Origin: Coriobacteriia bacterium
GTDB taxonomy: Bacteria > Actinomycetota > Coriobacteriia > Anaerosomatales > PHET01
Direction of reading: 5' to 3'
DNA length: 64,000 nt
Assembly: GCA_034370385.1 (NCBI GenBank)
Contig: JAXMKZ010000030.1
Span: 1-64,000 of the forward strand
Positions 56,255 through 64,000 of this stretch are shown here, one piece after another (within the stretch, counting starts at the first letter, position 1; every line of letters starts with the position of its first letter). A model generated the notes under the pieces. The model was not told the origin of the DNA and made no database searches. It was given only the letters and a program-made list of their open reading frames with translations. Both the position numbers and the translations under genes were made by a program.

Positions 56255-57030
56255 TTCGCGTCATGGTTGCAGGCGCCGGGGGGCGCATGGGTTCTGAAGT
56301 GGTCCACGCAGTGGCTGCAGCCGAAGGCATGCAGCTCGTGGCTGCTGTCGACCCAACCGTTACGGGGTGTCTGCTCGAAGGCGGCGTGAAGTGCATACCA
56401 GACCTTGCCTCCGCCATCGCCGAGTTCTCCCCGGATGTCATGGTCGACTTCACCCACCCCAGTTCTGTCGAGGCGAACCTGCGCATCGCGTTGACCCACG
56501 GCGTGCACTGCGTGGTTGGAACCACGGGATTGACCAACGAGACCTTGGATGACATCGCCTCGGCCGCAGTCGACGGTGCCTGCTTGTTCTACGCGCCCAA
56601 CTTCGCCATCGGTGCGGTACTGATGATGTCGTTCGCCCAGAGGGCGGCAAAGTACCTGCCTCACGCCGAGATCGTCGAGCTGCACCACGATCAGAAGGCC
56701 GACGCGCCCTCAGGAACCGCGGTGCGAACGGCTGCACTGATCGCTTCGGCACGCAGCGAGCGGCCCGAGACACCCGGCGCCGAGACCGAGCTGCCCGGAA
56801 TGCAAGGTGCTCGGGGCGCCACGGTCGACGGCGTTCATGTCCATTCGATTCGGCTATCTGGACTGGTGGCTCATCAAGAGGTCATCTTCGGTGGACCCGG
56901 TCAGACGCTCACGATTCGCCATGACTCCCTGGACCGCACCAGCTTCATGCCCGGAGTCATCTTGGCCATCAGAGAGGTCGGATCACGCTCCGGACTGGTG
57001 GTCGGACTCGAGAATCTGATGGGCGAATGA
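56251..57030 (+). CDS. dapB: 4-hydroxy-tetrahydrodipicolinate reductase
   Basis: The 259-residue enzyme of the lysine/diaminopimelate pathway has the nucleotide motif VAGAGGRMGSEV and the substrate-site EIVELHHDQKADAPSGTA. It also has the NFAIGAVLMM segment. DAP is needed for peptidoglycan crosslinks. It is coupled to the M16 gene by ATGA and lies 1 base before the lysC start. Confidence 0.95.
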   Translation: MIRVMVAGAGGRMGSEVVHAVAAAEGMQLVAAVDPTVTGCLLEGGVKCIPDLASAIAEFSPDVMVDFTHPSSVEANLRIALTHGVHCVVGTTGLTNETLDDIASAAVDGACLFYAPNFAIGAVLMMSFAQRAAKYLPHAEIVELHHDQKADAPSGTAVRTAALIASARSERPETPGAETELPGMQGARGATVDGVHVHSIRLSGLVAHQEVIFGGPGQTLTIRHDSLDRTSFMPGVILAIREVGSRSGLVVGLENLMGE

Positions 57031-57031
57031 G

Positions 57032-58276
57032 GTGACCGCTGCGCCGCAGGGGGAGCGTTCGGTCGTGGTCATGAAGTTCGGCGGGACCTCGGTTTCGACA
57101 TCAGAGGGCAGACTGGCCGTTTCGCGACGCGTTTGTGCAGCTCTTGCGCTCGGACGTAGACCCGTCGTCGTTGTAAGCGCCATGGGCCGCAAGGGTGACC
57201 CGTACGCCACCGATACCCTGCTCTCCCTCATAGCGGACCTGCCGACCGACCTACGAGAACGTGACCTGTTGACCAGCGTCGGAGAGGTCATCAGCGCCGT
57301 CGTCGTCGCACATGAGCTCCGTTCGACCGGCATCGATGCCATCGCCCTGACCGGGCCCGAGGCAGGAATACTCACCGACGGGATTCATGACCGCGCATCC
57401 ATCACCGAGCTGCACACCGGTCCGATCGAATCACTGCTGTCACGCGGCGCCGTGCCCGTCGTCTGCGGTTTCCAGGGCATGAGCGCGTCGGGAGCGATCA
57501 CCACCCTCGGTCGCGGTGGAAGCGACACCACCGCATGCGCCTTGGGGGTGGCTCTGGGCGCCGAGGAGGTCGAGATCTACACTGACGTCGACGGCGTGAT
57601 GACCGCCGACCCCCGCACCTGCCAGGCTGCGACCGTCCTTGAAGTGATCCGCGCCGACGAACTGTTCCAGATGGCGCGCGCCGGGAGTCGGGTCGTGCAC
57701 ACACCTGCCGCCGAGATGGCCCTGGCTAGCGGGCTGGCGGTACGCGTCCGCAGTACCTACTCAGATCACCCCGGCACCCGTGTGTCGGATATCGGCGCCC
57801 TACGACCAGATGTCGTCGCAACCGCCGTCACGTGCGCCACCGATATCGTACGCCTGCGCGTGGATCTGCTCGCCGATGAGGGCTCCGATGCCAACATGCG
57901 AGCCCAGGCTCGCGTGTACCGGGCGCTTGCGGATGCCAGCGTCTCGCTCGATATGTTCACACCCGTCGGGCACGCACTCGTGTTCACTGTCTCGGCGGAA
58001 GCGCTCGGACGGGCCAAACGGGCCGTTGACGCCTTGAGACTGCCCTGTGAACTCACGCCCGACCTCGCTAAGGTGACAGTGGTCGGAGCGGGTATGCATG
58101 GAGTCCCCGGTGTCGTGGCCCGCGCGATCGAGTGCCTGTCGAACGCCGGAGTCAGTGTGCTCCAGACCGCCGACTCACACACCACGATCTCCGTGCTGAT
58201 TCCCGGGGGAGACGCGCGCACTGCGGTGAGTGCCCTTCACGACGGATTCAACTTGAGCACCGACGCGACGACCTAG
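57032..58276 (+). CDS. lysC: aspartate kinase
   Basis: The 414-residue enzyme has VMKFGGTSV at the N-terminus, the TLGRGGSDTTAC catalytic block, YTDVDGVMTADPR, and two C-terminal ACT domains (about residues 265-410) that usually bind lysine and/or threonine for feedback control. It begins the aspartate family pathway. The start is GTG 57032. Its stop codon TAG lies on the palindrome CTAG shared with the stop of the opposite-strand regulator. Confidence 0.95.
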   Translation: MTAAPQGERSVVVMKFGGTSVSTSEGRLAVSRRVCAALALGRRPVVVVSAMGRKGDPYATDTLLSLIADLPTDLRERDLLTSVGEVISAVVVAHELRSTGIDAIALTGPEAGILTDGIHDRASITELHTGPIESLLSRGAVPVVCGFQGMSASGAITTLGRGGSDTTACALGVALGAEEVEIYTDVDGVMTADPRTCQAATVLEVIRADELFQMARAGSRVVHTPAAEMALASGLAVRVRSTYSDHPGTRVSDIGALRPDVVATAVTCATDIVRLRVDLLADEGSDANMRAQARVYRALADASVSLDMFTPVGHALVFTVSAEALGRAKRAVDALRLPCELTPDLAKVTVVGAGMHGVPGVVARAIECLSNAGVSVLQTADSHTTISVLIPGGDARTAVSALHDGFNLSTDATT

Positions 58277-58701
58277 CCAGCAGCACCCTGTGACAGCAGT
58301 TCCGCGACGAGCTCTCGCAGCTCCCCGTGGTCGAACGGCTTCTCGATGTAGGCGTCAGCGCCGTGGGACCGGGCTTGTTCGTGGTCCGCTGCCGCGACTG
58401 CAGTGGTCAGCATCAGGATCCTGTAGCCGGGGCCGTCGGCGGACAATCGCAAACGCTCCAGCACAGCGAACCCGTCGAGCTTGGGCATCACCACGTCAAG
58501 GACGATCACATCCGGGCAGAACTCCTCCACGGCGTTAAGCGCGTCCTCGCCGTCAACGGCCTCGCGCACTTCACAGTCGAGCGACTTGATCGACGCCTGA
58601 ATCAGCATTCGAATCAATCGGTCGTCGTCGACTACGAGCACTCTGCGGCCCCCCACGAGCACCCCCCCGGTTGGTGAATCGACACAAACCCTATTCGCCA
58701 T
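58273..58701 (-). CDS. single-domain response regulator, divergent from the hybrid kinase
   Basis: This is the only clear minus-strand gene. The 142-residue protein has a short N-terminal leader, then a receiver domain: VLVVDDDR (Asp25-27), phosphoacceptor Asp69 in VIVLDVVMP, LTTA, and the Lys of EKPF. There is no output domain. ATG at 58701 is preferred to longer starts up to 58839, because the minus strand has AGGAGG at 58717-58712, 10 bases upstream. It is convergent with lysC (4-base overlap) and divergent from the hybrid kinase, which is the likely partner. Confidence 0.88.
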   Translation of the reverse strand: MANRVCVDSPTGGVLVGGRRVLVVDDDRLIRMLIQASIKSLDCEVREAVDGEDALNAVEEFCPDVIVLDVVMPKLDGFAVLERLRLSADGPGYRILMLTTAVAAADHEQARSHGADAYIEKPFDHGELRELVAELLSQGAAG

Positions 58702-58804
58702 GGCGCATCGCCCTCCTGCCTTGTTCGCGTTGGTTGAAGGTTCGGCTCCCTCGATGTCGAAGAGGGACCACTGGACCGGAATCGCGCACAGGAAGGCACC
58801 GACC
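58702..58804. promoter_or_regulatory. divergent intergenic region of the signalling island
   Basis: This 103-base region between the oppositely oriented regulator and hybrid kinase should hold both promoters. No strong -35/-10 pair is visible. An inverted repeat TCCCTC (58747-58752)/GAGGGA (58762-58767) may be an operator or leader hairpin. Confidence 0.4.
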
Positions 58805-61156
58805 GTGACTGAGGGTGATCGCGAACTGCGTCGCTGCACTCACCTGCGAACACTGATCGCACATGCGTCTGAGGGCTTCGTCGTCATTGATGGCACGGGC
58901 AACATCCGCGTCTTGAGCGAGGCAGCGGTCGATGTCTTCGACATCGCGCGAGACGCCGCCGTGGGAGCACCGATCGAGACGCTGGGCTGCACTCAGCTGC
59001 AGGCGGCGGTTCGCAGCGCTCTGATTGACGGGCCTGACGCCCGCACACTTCGAATCACCCATCGAGGACGCCATCTCGGATGCACGGTCACGGCATACAG
59101 CGATGATCATGAATCCGGTGTGGCCGTGGTGGTCAGGGATGACAGTGAGCTGTTCGAACAGCAAGAGCGTCTCGAGGCTATCCTGTCCAGTGTGGGGGAT
59201 GGCCTCATCGTATTCACGCCCGATGACTGTGTGACCTTCGTCAATCCTGCTGCAGTCGAACTGCTCGGGGAGAGCCTTCTCGATGCAGTGGGCAACCAAG
59301 CGCCTCTGTCGGGGCTGCTCGGCCTCGAGCCGGCGGACGCTTCGCAGTGCATGCCGTGCTGGCAGACCCGCGCATGCGGCGTGGTCGAATGCCCCCAGTA
59401 CGGAAGCGAAGACCTGCGCTGCTGGTTGAAACACGGCACCCCGGGGCCGGACGGTGAGGCCTTGAGTTTCAGAGACAAGCAAGAACGCTGTGTCGGCTGC
59501 GACATCCGGGCCGTGAACGGCCCTGCGCTTGGGGACCCGGGCGCTCAGGGCACCGTCGAGATCGAGATTGCCGAACCCGAACACCGCTTCTTGGAGGTAC
59601 GAACCAGCCCGGTGACCGACCGCGATGGGCACTACCTCGGGTGCATCTCGACGCTTCACGACGTGACCGCCACCCGTGAGATCGCCATCATGAAGAACGA
59701 GTTCGTCTCCATGGTCAGCCACGAGCTACGCACACCGCTCACCTCGATCAAGGGCTACGTCGATCTGATCGTCGACGGTGAAGCCGGCGAGATCAACGAC
59801 GTCCAGCGCGAGTTCTTGCAGATCGTGCAGGAGAACTCGGACCGCCTCGTCTCCCTGATAAACGATCTACTCGATATATCGCGCATCGAGTCTGGACGAG
59901 TCCACCTCAGGATCGAGCCCCTTGAGCCCATCGACATCATCAACGGGGTCATGGGTACGTTTCGCACCTACGCCGATCAATCAGGTATCACCCTCACGGC
60001 GCGGATTCCCTCCGACCTACCGCGTGTGGCGGTCGATGGCGACCGCATCGGACAGGTCCTGATGAACCTGACGAGCAACGCGATCAAGTACTCTCCCGGC
60101 GGCGGCGAGGTCACCCTAGGGGCCTCACACGCAGGCGACTTCGTTGAGTTCCGCGTGACCGACACCGGGCTGGGAATCTCTGAGGAGGACCAACGGCAGC
60201 TGTTCAACAAGTTCTTCCGAGTCGACTCGTCACTCACGCGAGAGATCGGAGGCACAGGACTCGGGCTGTCCATCTGCAAGAGTGTCGTCGAGCTTCACGG
60301 CGGTGCCGTCAGCGTCACGAGCGTGTTGGGCGAAGGGTCGACGTTTGGTTTCAGCGTGCCCATCGCTCCATCCGAGCTGATCCGCATGCCGGCCGTCGAG
60401 GGGCCGGTCAAGACGCACGGCGGTACCGTACTCGTGATCGACCGTGACCCTGAGATCGCGAGTCTGATCGAAACGTTCCTCATCAAGCGCGGCTACGACG
60501 TCATGAAGGCCCACACGGCACGCGAAGCGCTCGCGGCAGCGGCAGACACCAAGCCGTCATTGATCACCCTTGACGTCCTGCTTGACGATCACGACGGCTT
60601 CGACCTGCTCCAGCATCTGAAGGAGGATCCGGCCACAGCCGATGTGCCCGTAGTCGTACTCTCGATCGTCACCGACGAGGGCAAGAGCCTCCGGTTGGGT
60701 GCGGCGGACTATCTGGAGAAGCCCATCGACAAGTCCCGGCTCATCAAGCTCGTCGATGACTTGGTAGGTGCGAAGGCGTCGCCGGTGATCCTCGTGGTCG
60801 ACGACGACCGACACATCGCGGACTCCCTCGCGCACACCCTGAGGGCTCGTGGGTTCGCCGTGGCTCAGGCCTACAACGGGCAGGAGGCGATGCAGGCGGT
60901 TGAGGCCACGCCCCCCGATCTCATCCTTCTCGACTTGAAGATGCCGGTCATGGACGGTTACGAGGTCATTCAGTCGGTCAAGGGGAATGCGGAGACGCGC
61001 CACATCCCCATCGTGGTCATGACCGCGCACCGCATCGACCACGACAAGACCGACATCCTCAAGCTTGCCGCGGAACACGTGTCTAAGCCCTTCGAACCCG
61101 AGACGTTGGCGATGCGAGTGGCCGCCGTGCTCGGTGCAGATGAGGAGCTGGCATGA
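58805..61156 (+). CDS. cytosolic hybrid histidine kinase, PAS-PAS(Cys7)-HisKA-HATPase-REC-REC
   Basis: The 783-residue protein has no membrane segment. In order: PAS 1 (about 16-120); PAS 2 (about 126-290) interrupted by a cysteine module with Cys182, 185, 191, 196, 206, 229 and 232; HisKA with His306 (SHELRTP); an ATPase domain with N box NLTSNAIKYS, DTGLGIS and GGTGLGLS; REC1 with Asp590; REC2 with Asp710. The cysteines suggest a metal, Fe-S or redox centre in the sensor. GTG 58805 is chosen because AGGAAGG lies 8 bases before it; ATG 58700 and 58754 are in frame but have no ribosome site, and 58700 overlaps the divergent start. The stop overlaps the next regulator. Confidence 0.9.
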   Translation: MTEGDRELRRCTHLRTLIAHASEGFVVIDGTGNIRVLSEAAVDVFDIARDAAVGAPIETLGCTQLQAAVRSALIDGPDARTLRITHRGRHLGCTVTAYSDDHESGVAVVVRDDSELFEQQERLEAILSSVGDGLIVFTPDDCVTFVNPAAVELLGESLLDAVGNQAPLSGLLGLEPADASQCMPCWQTRACGVVECPQYGSEDLRCWLKHGTPGPDGEALSFRDKQERCVGCDIRAVNGPALGDPGAQGTVEIEIAEPEHRFLEVRTSPVTDRDGHYLGCISTLHDVTATREIAIMKNEFVSMVSHELRTPLTSIKGYVDLIVDGEAGEINDVQREFLQIVQENSDRLVSLINDLLDISRIESGRVHLRIEPLEPIDIINGVMGTFRTYADQSGITLTARIPSDLPRVAVDGDRIGQVLMNLTSNAIKYSPGGGEVTLGASHAGDFVEFRVTDTGLGISEEDQRQLFNKFFRVDSSLTREIGGTGLGLSICKSVVELHGGAVSVTSVLGEGSTFGFSVPIAPSELIRMPAVEGPVKTHGGTVLVIDRDPEIASLIETFLIKRGYDVMKAHTAREALAAAADTKPSLITLDVLLDDHDGFDLLQHLKEDPATADVPVVVLSIVTDEGKSLRLGAADYLEKPIDKSRLIKLVDDLVGAKASPVILVVDDDRHIADSLAHTLRARGFAVAQAYNGQEAMQAVEATPPDLILLDLKMPVMDGYEVIQSVKGNAETRHIPIVVMTAHRIDHDKTDILKLAAEHVSKPFEPETLAMRVAAVLGADEELA

Positions 61157-61521
61157 GCCTCATCCTCGTGGTAGATGACGAGCCGCATATTCGGCGGCTT
61201 GTTGCGTTTGCGCTCGAGAAGAGGGGGCACGAGGTTCTGGAAGCCAAGGACGGGCCTACCGGAATATCCCTTGCCACCGAGCGGCTCCCGGACGTGATTC
61301 TGATGGACGTGATGATGCCAGTGATGACCGGCCTTGAGGCAGTTGACCTGCTGAAGTCCGATTCTCGGACGGCCTCGATCCCGGTCGTCTTCTTGTCAGC
61401 TCGCAGCCAGGAGTACGAGCAGAACGAAGGACTCAGGGTCGGCGCGGTGAAGTACATCTGCAAACCATTCACGCCTAGCGTACTCGGACAGACCGTCGCT
61501 GACATCCTCAGCGACCGATAG
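61153..61521 (+). CDS. single-domain response regulator
   Basis: The 122-residue protein is a bare receiver domain: VVDDEP (Asp8/Asp9), phosphoacceptor Asp52 in VILMDVMMP, FLSA and CKPF. Lacking an output domain, it probably relays phosphate or acts by binding a protein. It is translationally coupled to the hybrid kinase by an ATGA overlap. Confidence 0.93.
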   Translation: MSLILVVDDEPHIRRLVAFALEKRGHEVLEAKDGPTGISLATERLPDVILMDVMMPVMTGLEAVDLLKSDSRTASIPVVFLSARSQEYEQNEGLRVGAVKYICKPFTPSVLGQTVADILSDR

Positions 61522-61537
61522 CGACGAGGGGAGAGTC

Positions 61538-61990
61538 ATGCCGTACAAGATTCTTGCCGTGGACGATGAGCCGTCGATCGTGAGGCTCGTCACCGCAGCG
61601 CTGAGCGCCAAAGGCTACGAGGTGGTCAACGCCTTCAACGGCGAGGAGGCACTCGACAAGGTGGCGCTGGAGCATCCGGACCTGATCGTGTGCGACATCA
61701 TGATGCCGCGTATGGACGGACGCGAAGTGCAACGGCGACTGGCGGCGGACGCCAAGACACGTGACATCCCGTTCATCTTCCTGTCTGCCATCGGAGATCT
61801 GGACCAGCAGCTCCACACGCTCGAGGAGGGCGGTGCGGAGTACCTCACGAAACCATTCAAGCCGTCGGAGCTCACGGACTATGTCGCTGCACTTCTTGAC
61901 CCTGCTCGCAAGGACGAGCTCGCCCGCATGAGGCAGCAGCACGTGGGTCGCCTGCGTGCCATGACGTCGATCATGCACCGTAAGACGTGA
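61538..61990 (+). CDS. response regulator with short basic C-terminal helix
   Basis: The 150-residue protein has a receiver domain (AVDDEP; Asp53 in LIVCDIMMP; FLSA; TKPF) followed by about 30 residues rich in Arg, Met and Gln (ARMRQQHVGRLRAM), probably a helix. No DNA-binding domain is seen. It lies 16 bases after the previous regulator, so it belongs to the same transcript. The tail could be a docking or oligomerisation element. Confidence 0.92.
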   Translation: MPYKILAVDDEPSIVRLVTAALSAKGYEVVNAFNGEEALDKVALEHPDLIVCDIMMPRMDGREVQRRLAADAKTRDIPFIFLSAIGDLDQQLHTLEEGGAEYLTKPFKPSELTDYVAALLDPARKDELARMRQQHVGRLRAMTSIMHRKT

Positions 61991-62095
61991 CGCTTCGGGA
62001 ACGCACGTTACTGCCCTGTGGCACAATACGGTAGGTTTGATTGCACGATTTCGCTCGGGACGACCCGGGTGTGCCGCATGAGGGGCTGATCACAC

Positions 62096-62992
62096 ATGAC
62101 CACACCGAGATTCGGGCGGATGATCACCGCGATGGTGACGCCGTTTGACTCCGATAATGCGCTCGACCTGCCGCGAGCTGCGCAGCTCGCCGATCGGCTG
62201 CTGGCAACGGGCTCGGATTCGCTCGTCGTGTGCGGAACGACCGGCGAGAGTCCAACCGTCTTCTACGACCAGAAGATGGACCTCTTCAGCGCCGTGCTGG
62301 ACGCGGTCGATGGAAGAGCGCGCGTCATCGCCAACGCCGGCGACAACTGCACCAATGATTCGGTGGAGTTCGCGAAGAAGGTTGTCGACATCGGAGTCGA
62401 CGCGATAATGGCCGTCGTGCCCTACTACAACAAACCGCCCCAAGAAGGGCTGTATCGCCACTTCCGTGCGATAGCTGAAGCGGTAGACGTGCCCGTGATC
62501 CTTTACAACATCCCGGGTCGTTGCGTCATCAACATGGAGCCTGACACCGTCCTGAGACTGGCGCACGACTGCACCAATGTCGTTGCCCTCAAGCAGGCCA
62601 ACGCCGACCTTTCGCAGACCGCGGCGATCTTGGCAGATGCGCCCGCTGGATTCGAGGTCTTCGCAGGGGACGATGAACTCACGCTGCCGTTGATGGGACT
62701 TGGTGCCACCGGGGTCATCTCGGTGCTCAGCCACGTGTCGGGAGTACGCTTCAAGGAGATGATCGATGCCGCTGCGACGGGCGATCACACCCGTGCTCTG
62801 CGCATCCATCTCGAACTCCTCCCGCTCATGAAGACGCTCTTCCTCACCTCCAACCCCATCATGGTGAAGAAGGCCCTCGAACTCATGGGCTTCCCCGTAG
62901 GCGGCGTGCGGCTGCCGCTGGTGGAACCCACCCAACAACAGATTGAAGAGCTGATTCGGGTCATGCGTCATGTAGGCGCGCTCGAGCAGTAG
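62096..62992 (+). CDS. dapA: 4-hydroxy-tetrahydrodipicolinate synthase
   Basis: The 298-residue aldolase-family enzyme condenses pyruvate with aspartate semialdehyde. Its motifs are CGTTGESPT, YYNKPPQEGLYRHF, Tyr137 in LYNIPGR, and the Schiff-base Lys166 in VVALKQAN. ATG 62096 is at the normal position. It is separated from dapB and lysC by the signalling island, and about 105 bases of non-coding DNA precede it, enough for its own promoter, although no clear -35/-10 pair was found. Confidence 0.95.
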   Translation: MTTPRFGRMITAMVTPFDSDNALDLPRAAQLADRLLATGSDSLVVCGTTGESPTVFYDQKMDLFSAVLDAVDGRARVIANAGDNCTNDSVEFAKKVVDIGVDAIMAVVPYYNKPPQEGLYRHFRAIAEAVDVPVILYNIPGRCVINMEPDTVLRLAHDCTNVVALKQANADLSQTAAILADAPAGFEVFAGDDELTLPLMGLGATGVISVLSHVSGVRFKEMIDAAATGDHTRALRIHLELLPLMKTLFLTSNPIMVKKALELMGFPVGGVRLPLVEPTQQQIEELIRVMRHVGALEQ

Positions 62993-63031
62993 TACGGCAC
63001 CATCCACCTGAAAGGAACGCTGCCCACGCCT

Positions 63032-64000
63032 ATGGCGAAGAAGAATCCTCCTCGTGAGGCACAAAGACTGAGAGTCATCCCCTTGGGGGGGCTCGACGGA
63101 ATCGGCAAGAACATGACCGTCTTCGAGTTCGGAGGCGAAATGCTTCTGGTCGATGCGGGAATCATGTTTCCCGATGACGACACCCCTGGGGTCGACCTGA
63201 TACTGCCCGACTACGCCTACGTCGTGAAGAATCGAGAACGTCTTCGAGGAATCGTGATCACGCACGGTCACGAGGATCACACGGGGGCCCTGCCCTACCT
63301 ACTCAAAGAGCTCGATGTGCCGGTTCCCATCTTGGGCACCCAGCTTACGCTGGGGCTCGTCAAGGGCAAGCTCGACGAACACGGCATCAAGAAGCCCAAG
63401 CTGCGCGAGGTCAAGGGTGGAAGCCACGTGTCACTCGGCGTCTTCGGACTTGATTTCTTCGCCGTGAACCACTCCATACCGGACGGTGTGGGTGTGTTCA
63501 TCCGCACCCCGGTGGCCACTGTGCTGCATACCGGCGACTTCAAACTTGACCAGACCCCCATCGACGGAAGACTCACCGACTACGGAGCACTCGCCCGTTT
63601 CGGGAAGTCGGGGGTCACTCTTCTCATGAGCGACTCCACCGGCGCGGAGAGCAAGGGCTTCTGCCGCTCAGAGTCTGAAGTCGGCGCGGCACTTCGAAGC
63701 ATCACTGCGTCTGCCGCGCAGCGGGTGATCGTCGCCTCCTTCGCAAGCCACATCCACCGCCTTCAGCAGGTCTGCGACGCGGCGGTGGCATCAGGGCGAA
63801 AGGTCGTCGTTACAGGCCGCTCCATGGTCCAGAACACCAAGATCGCCCGCGACTTGGGCTACCTCACCATCGACGATGACAACATCCTCGACGCTTTCGA
63901 CTCCAACGGTCTTCCCCCCGAGAAGGTCGTGGTCCTGTGCACCGGTAGTCAGGGAGAGCCTCTTTCGGCACTTGCGCGCATGGCTAACGGCGACCATCGC
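63032..64000 (+). CDS. rnj: ribonuclease J (partial, runs off the right edge)
   Basis: The first 323 residues of a metallo-beta-lactamase/beta-CASP nuclease are present. The zinc motif is HGHEDH at residues 78-83, preceded by LRVIPLGGLDGIGKNM and followed by the FKLDQTPIDGR and STGAESKGF blocks and the VLCTGSQGEP motif near the edge. RNase J degrades and matures RNA from the 5' end. ATG 63032 is the likely start, though AAAGGA is 15 bases away. The dapA-rnj pair is also found in B. subtilis (dapA-rnjB). Confidence 0.93.
   Translation, partial: MAKKNPPREAQRLRVIPLGGLDGIGKNMTVFEFGGEMLLVDAGIMFPDDDTPGVDLILPDYAYVVKNRERLRGIVITHGHEDHTGALPYLLKELDVPVPILGTQLTLGLVKGKLDEHGIKKPKLREVKGGSHVSLGVFGLDFFAVNHSIPDGVGVFIRTPVATVLHTGDFKLDQTPIDGRLTDYGALARFGKSGVTLLMSDSTGAESKGFCRSESEVGAALRSITASAAQRVIVASFASHIHRLQQVCDAAVASGRKVVVTGRSMVQNTKIARDLGYLTIDDDNILDAFDSNGLPPEKVVVLCTGSQGEPLSALARMANGDHR

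Noticed and set aside
56900-57031. Lysine riboswitch before lysC
   Set aside because: lysC starts one base after dapB, leaving no leader for a riboswitch.
58700-58804. Kinase start at ATG 58700
   Set aside because: It would overlap the divergent regulator's own start codon and lacks a ribosome site; GTG 58805 has AGGAAGG 8 bases upstream.
58702-58839. Longer N-terminus for the minus-strand regulator
   Set aside because: The extra 46 residues have no domain and lie over the kinase start region; ATG 58701 has a strong AGGAGG.

Overview
The window is high-GC DNA coding almost wholly on the plus strand. It carries a dense, largely collinear set of housekeeping genes with many ATGA or GTGA stop/start overlaps. 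Gene content and order point to an Actinobacteriota, most likely an environmental member of the Coriobacteriia (inference). The signs are a SepIVA-type coiled-coil gene beside a DUF177 gene, a WhiG/FliA-type sigma factor between xerC and rpsB, ylxR directly before infB with no ylxQ, ribosomal proteins S16 and S2 with long acidic or Pro/Ala tails, and an mlpA-dapB-lysC-dapA-rnj order shared with other Gram-positives. No tRNA, rRNA, CRISPR array, insertion sequence or prophage was found.

Layout. 1-7.6 kb: a gene end, Asp23, FakA/FakB fatty-acid kinase pair, recG, rsmD, coaD, a SepIVA-like gene, DUF177 and rpmF. 7.7-15 kb: a type II fatty-acid/phospholipid operon (plsX, fabH, fabK, fabD, fabG, acpP, a second FabK-like flavoprotein, fabF). 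15-25 kb: rnc, smc, ftsY, a signal peptidase, ffh, rpsP, khpA, rimM, trmD and a second signal peptidase. 25-33 kb: rplS, rnhB, yraN, comM, dprA, trmFO, xerC, the WhiG-like sigma factor and a response regulator with a C-terminal zinc ribbon. 33-44 kb: rpsB, tsf, pyrH, frr, uppS, cdsA, dxr, rseP, ispG, an orphan Rossmann protein and proS. 44-55 kb: rimP, nusA, ylxR, infB, rbfA, nrnA, truB, ribF, rpsO and pnp. 55-64 kb: an M16 peptidase, dapB and lysC, then a block of four signalling genes, then dapA and the start of rnj.

How the genes fit together. FakA/FakB, PlsX and the Fab proteins form one acyl-phosphate/acyl-ACP economy in which FabK is the visible enoyl reductase. FtsY, Ffh and two signal peptidases form a secretion module. 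UppS, CdsA, Dxr and IspG serve isoprenoid, cell-wall lipid and phospholipid synthesis. RimP, NusA, InfB, RbfA, RNase III, PNPase and RNase J cover ribosome assembly and RNA turnover.

The unusual parts are domain additions and an insertion in this conserved frame. They are a zinc-finger-like tail on NusA, a DUF2007-like tail on RibF, a zinc-ribbon response regulator beside the sigma factor, a Cys4 cluster in the second FabK-like protein, a free-standing Rossmann domain, and a four-gene signalling island between lysC and dapA. The hybrid kinase of that island has a seven-cysteine module inside its second PAS domain. The island is the best candidate for an undescribed system. All promoters and hairpins were called by eye, and all functions come from recognisable motifs and gene order.
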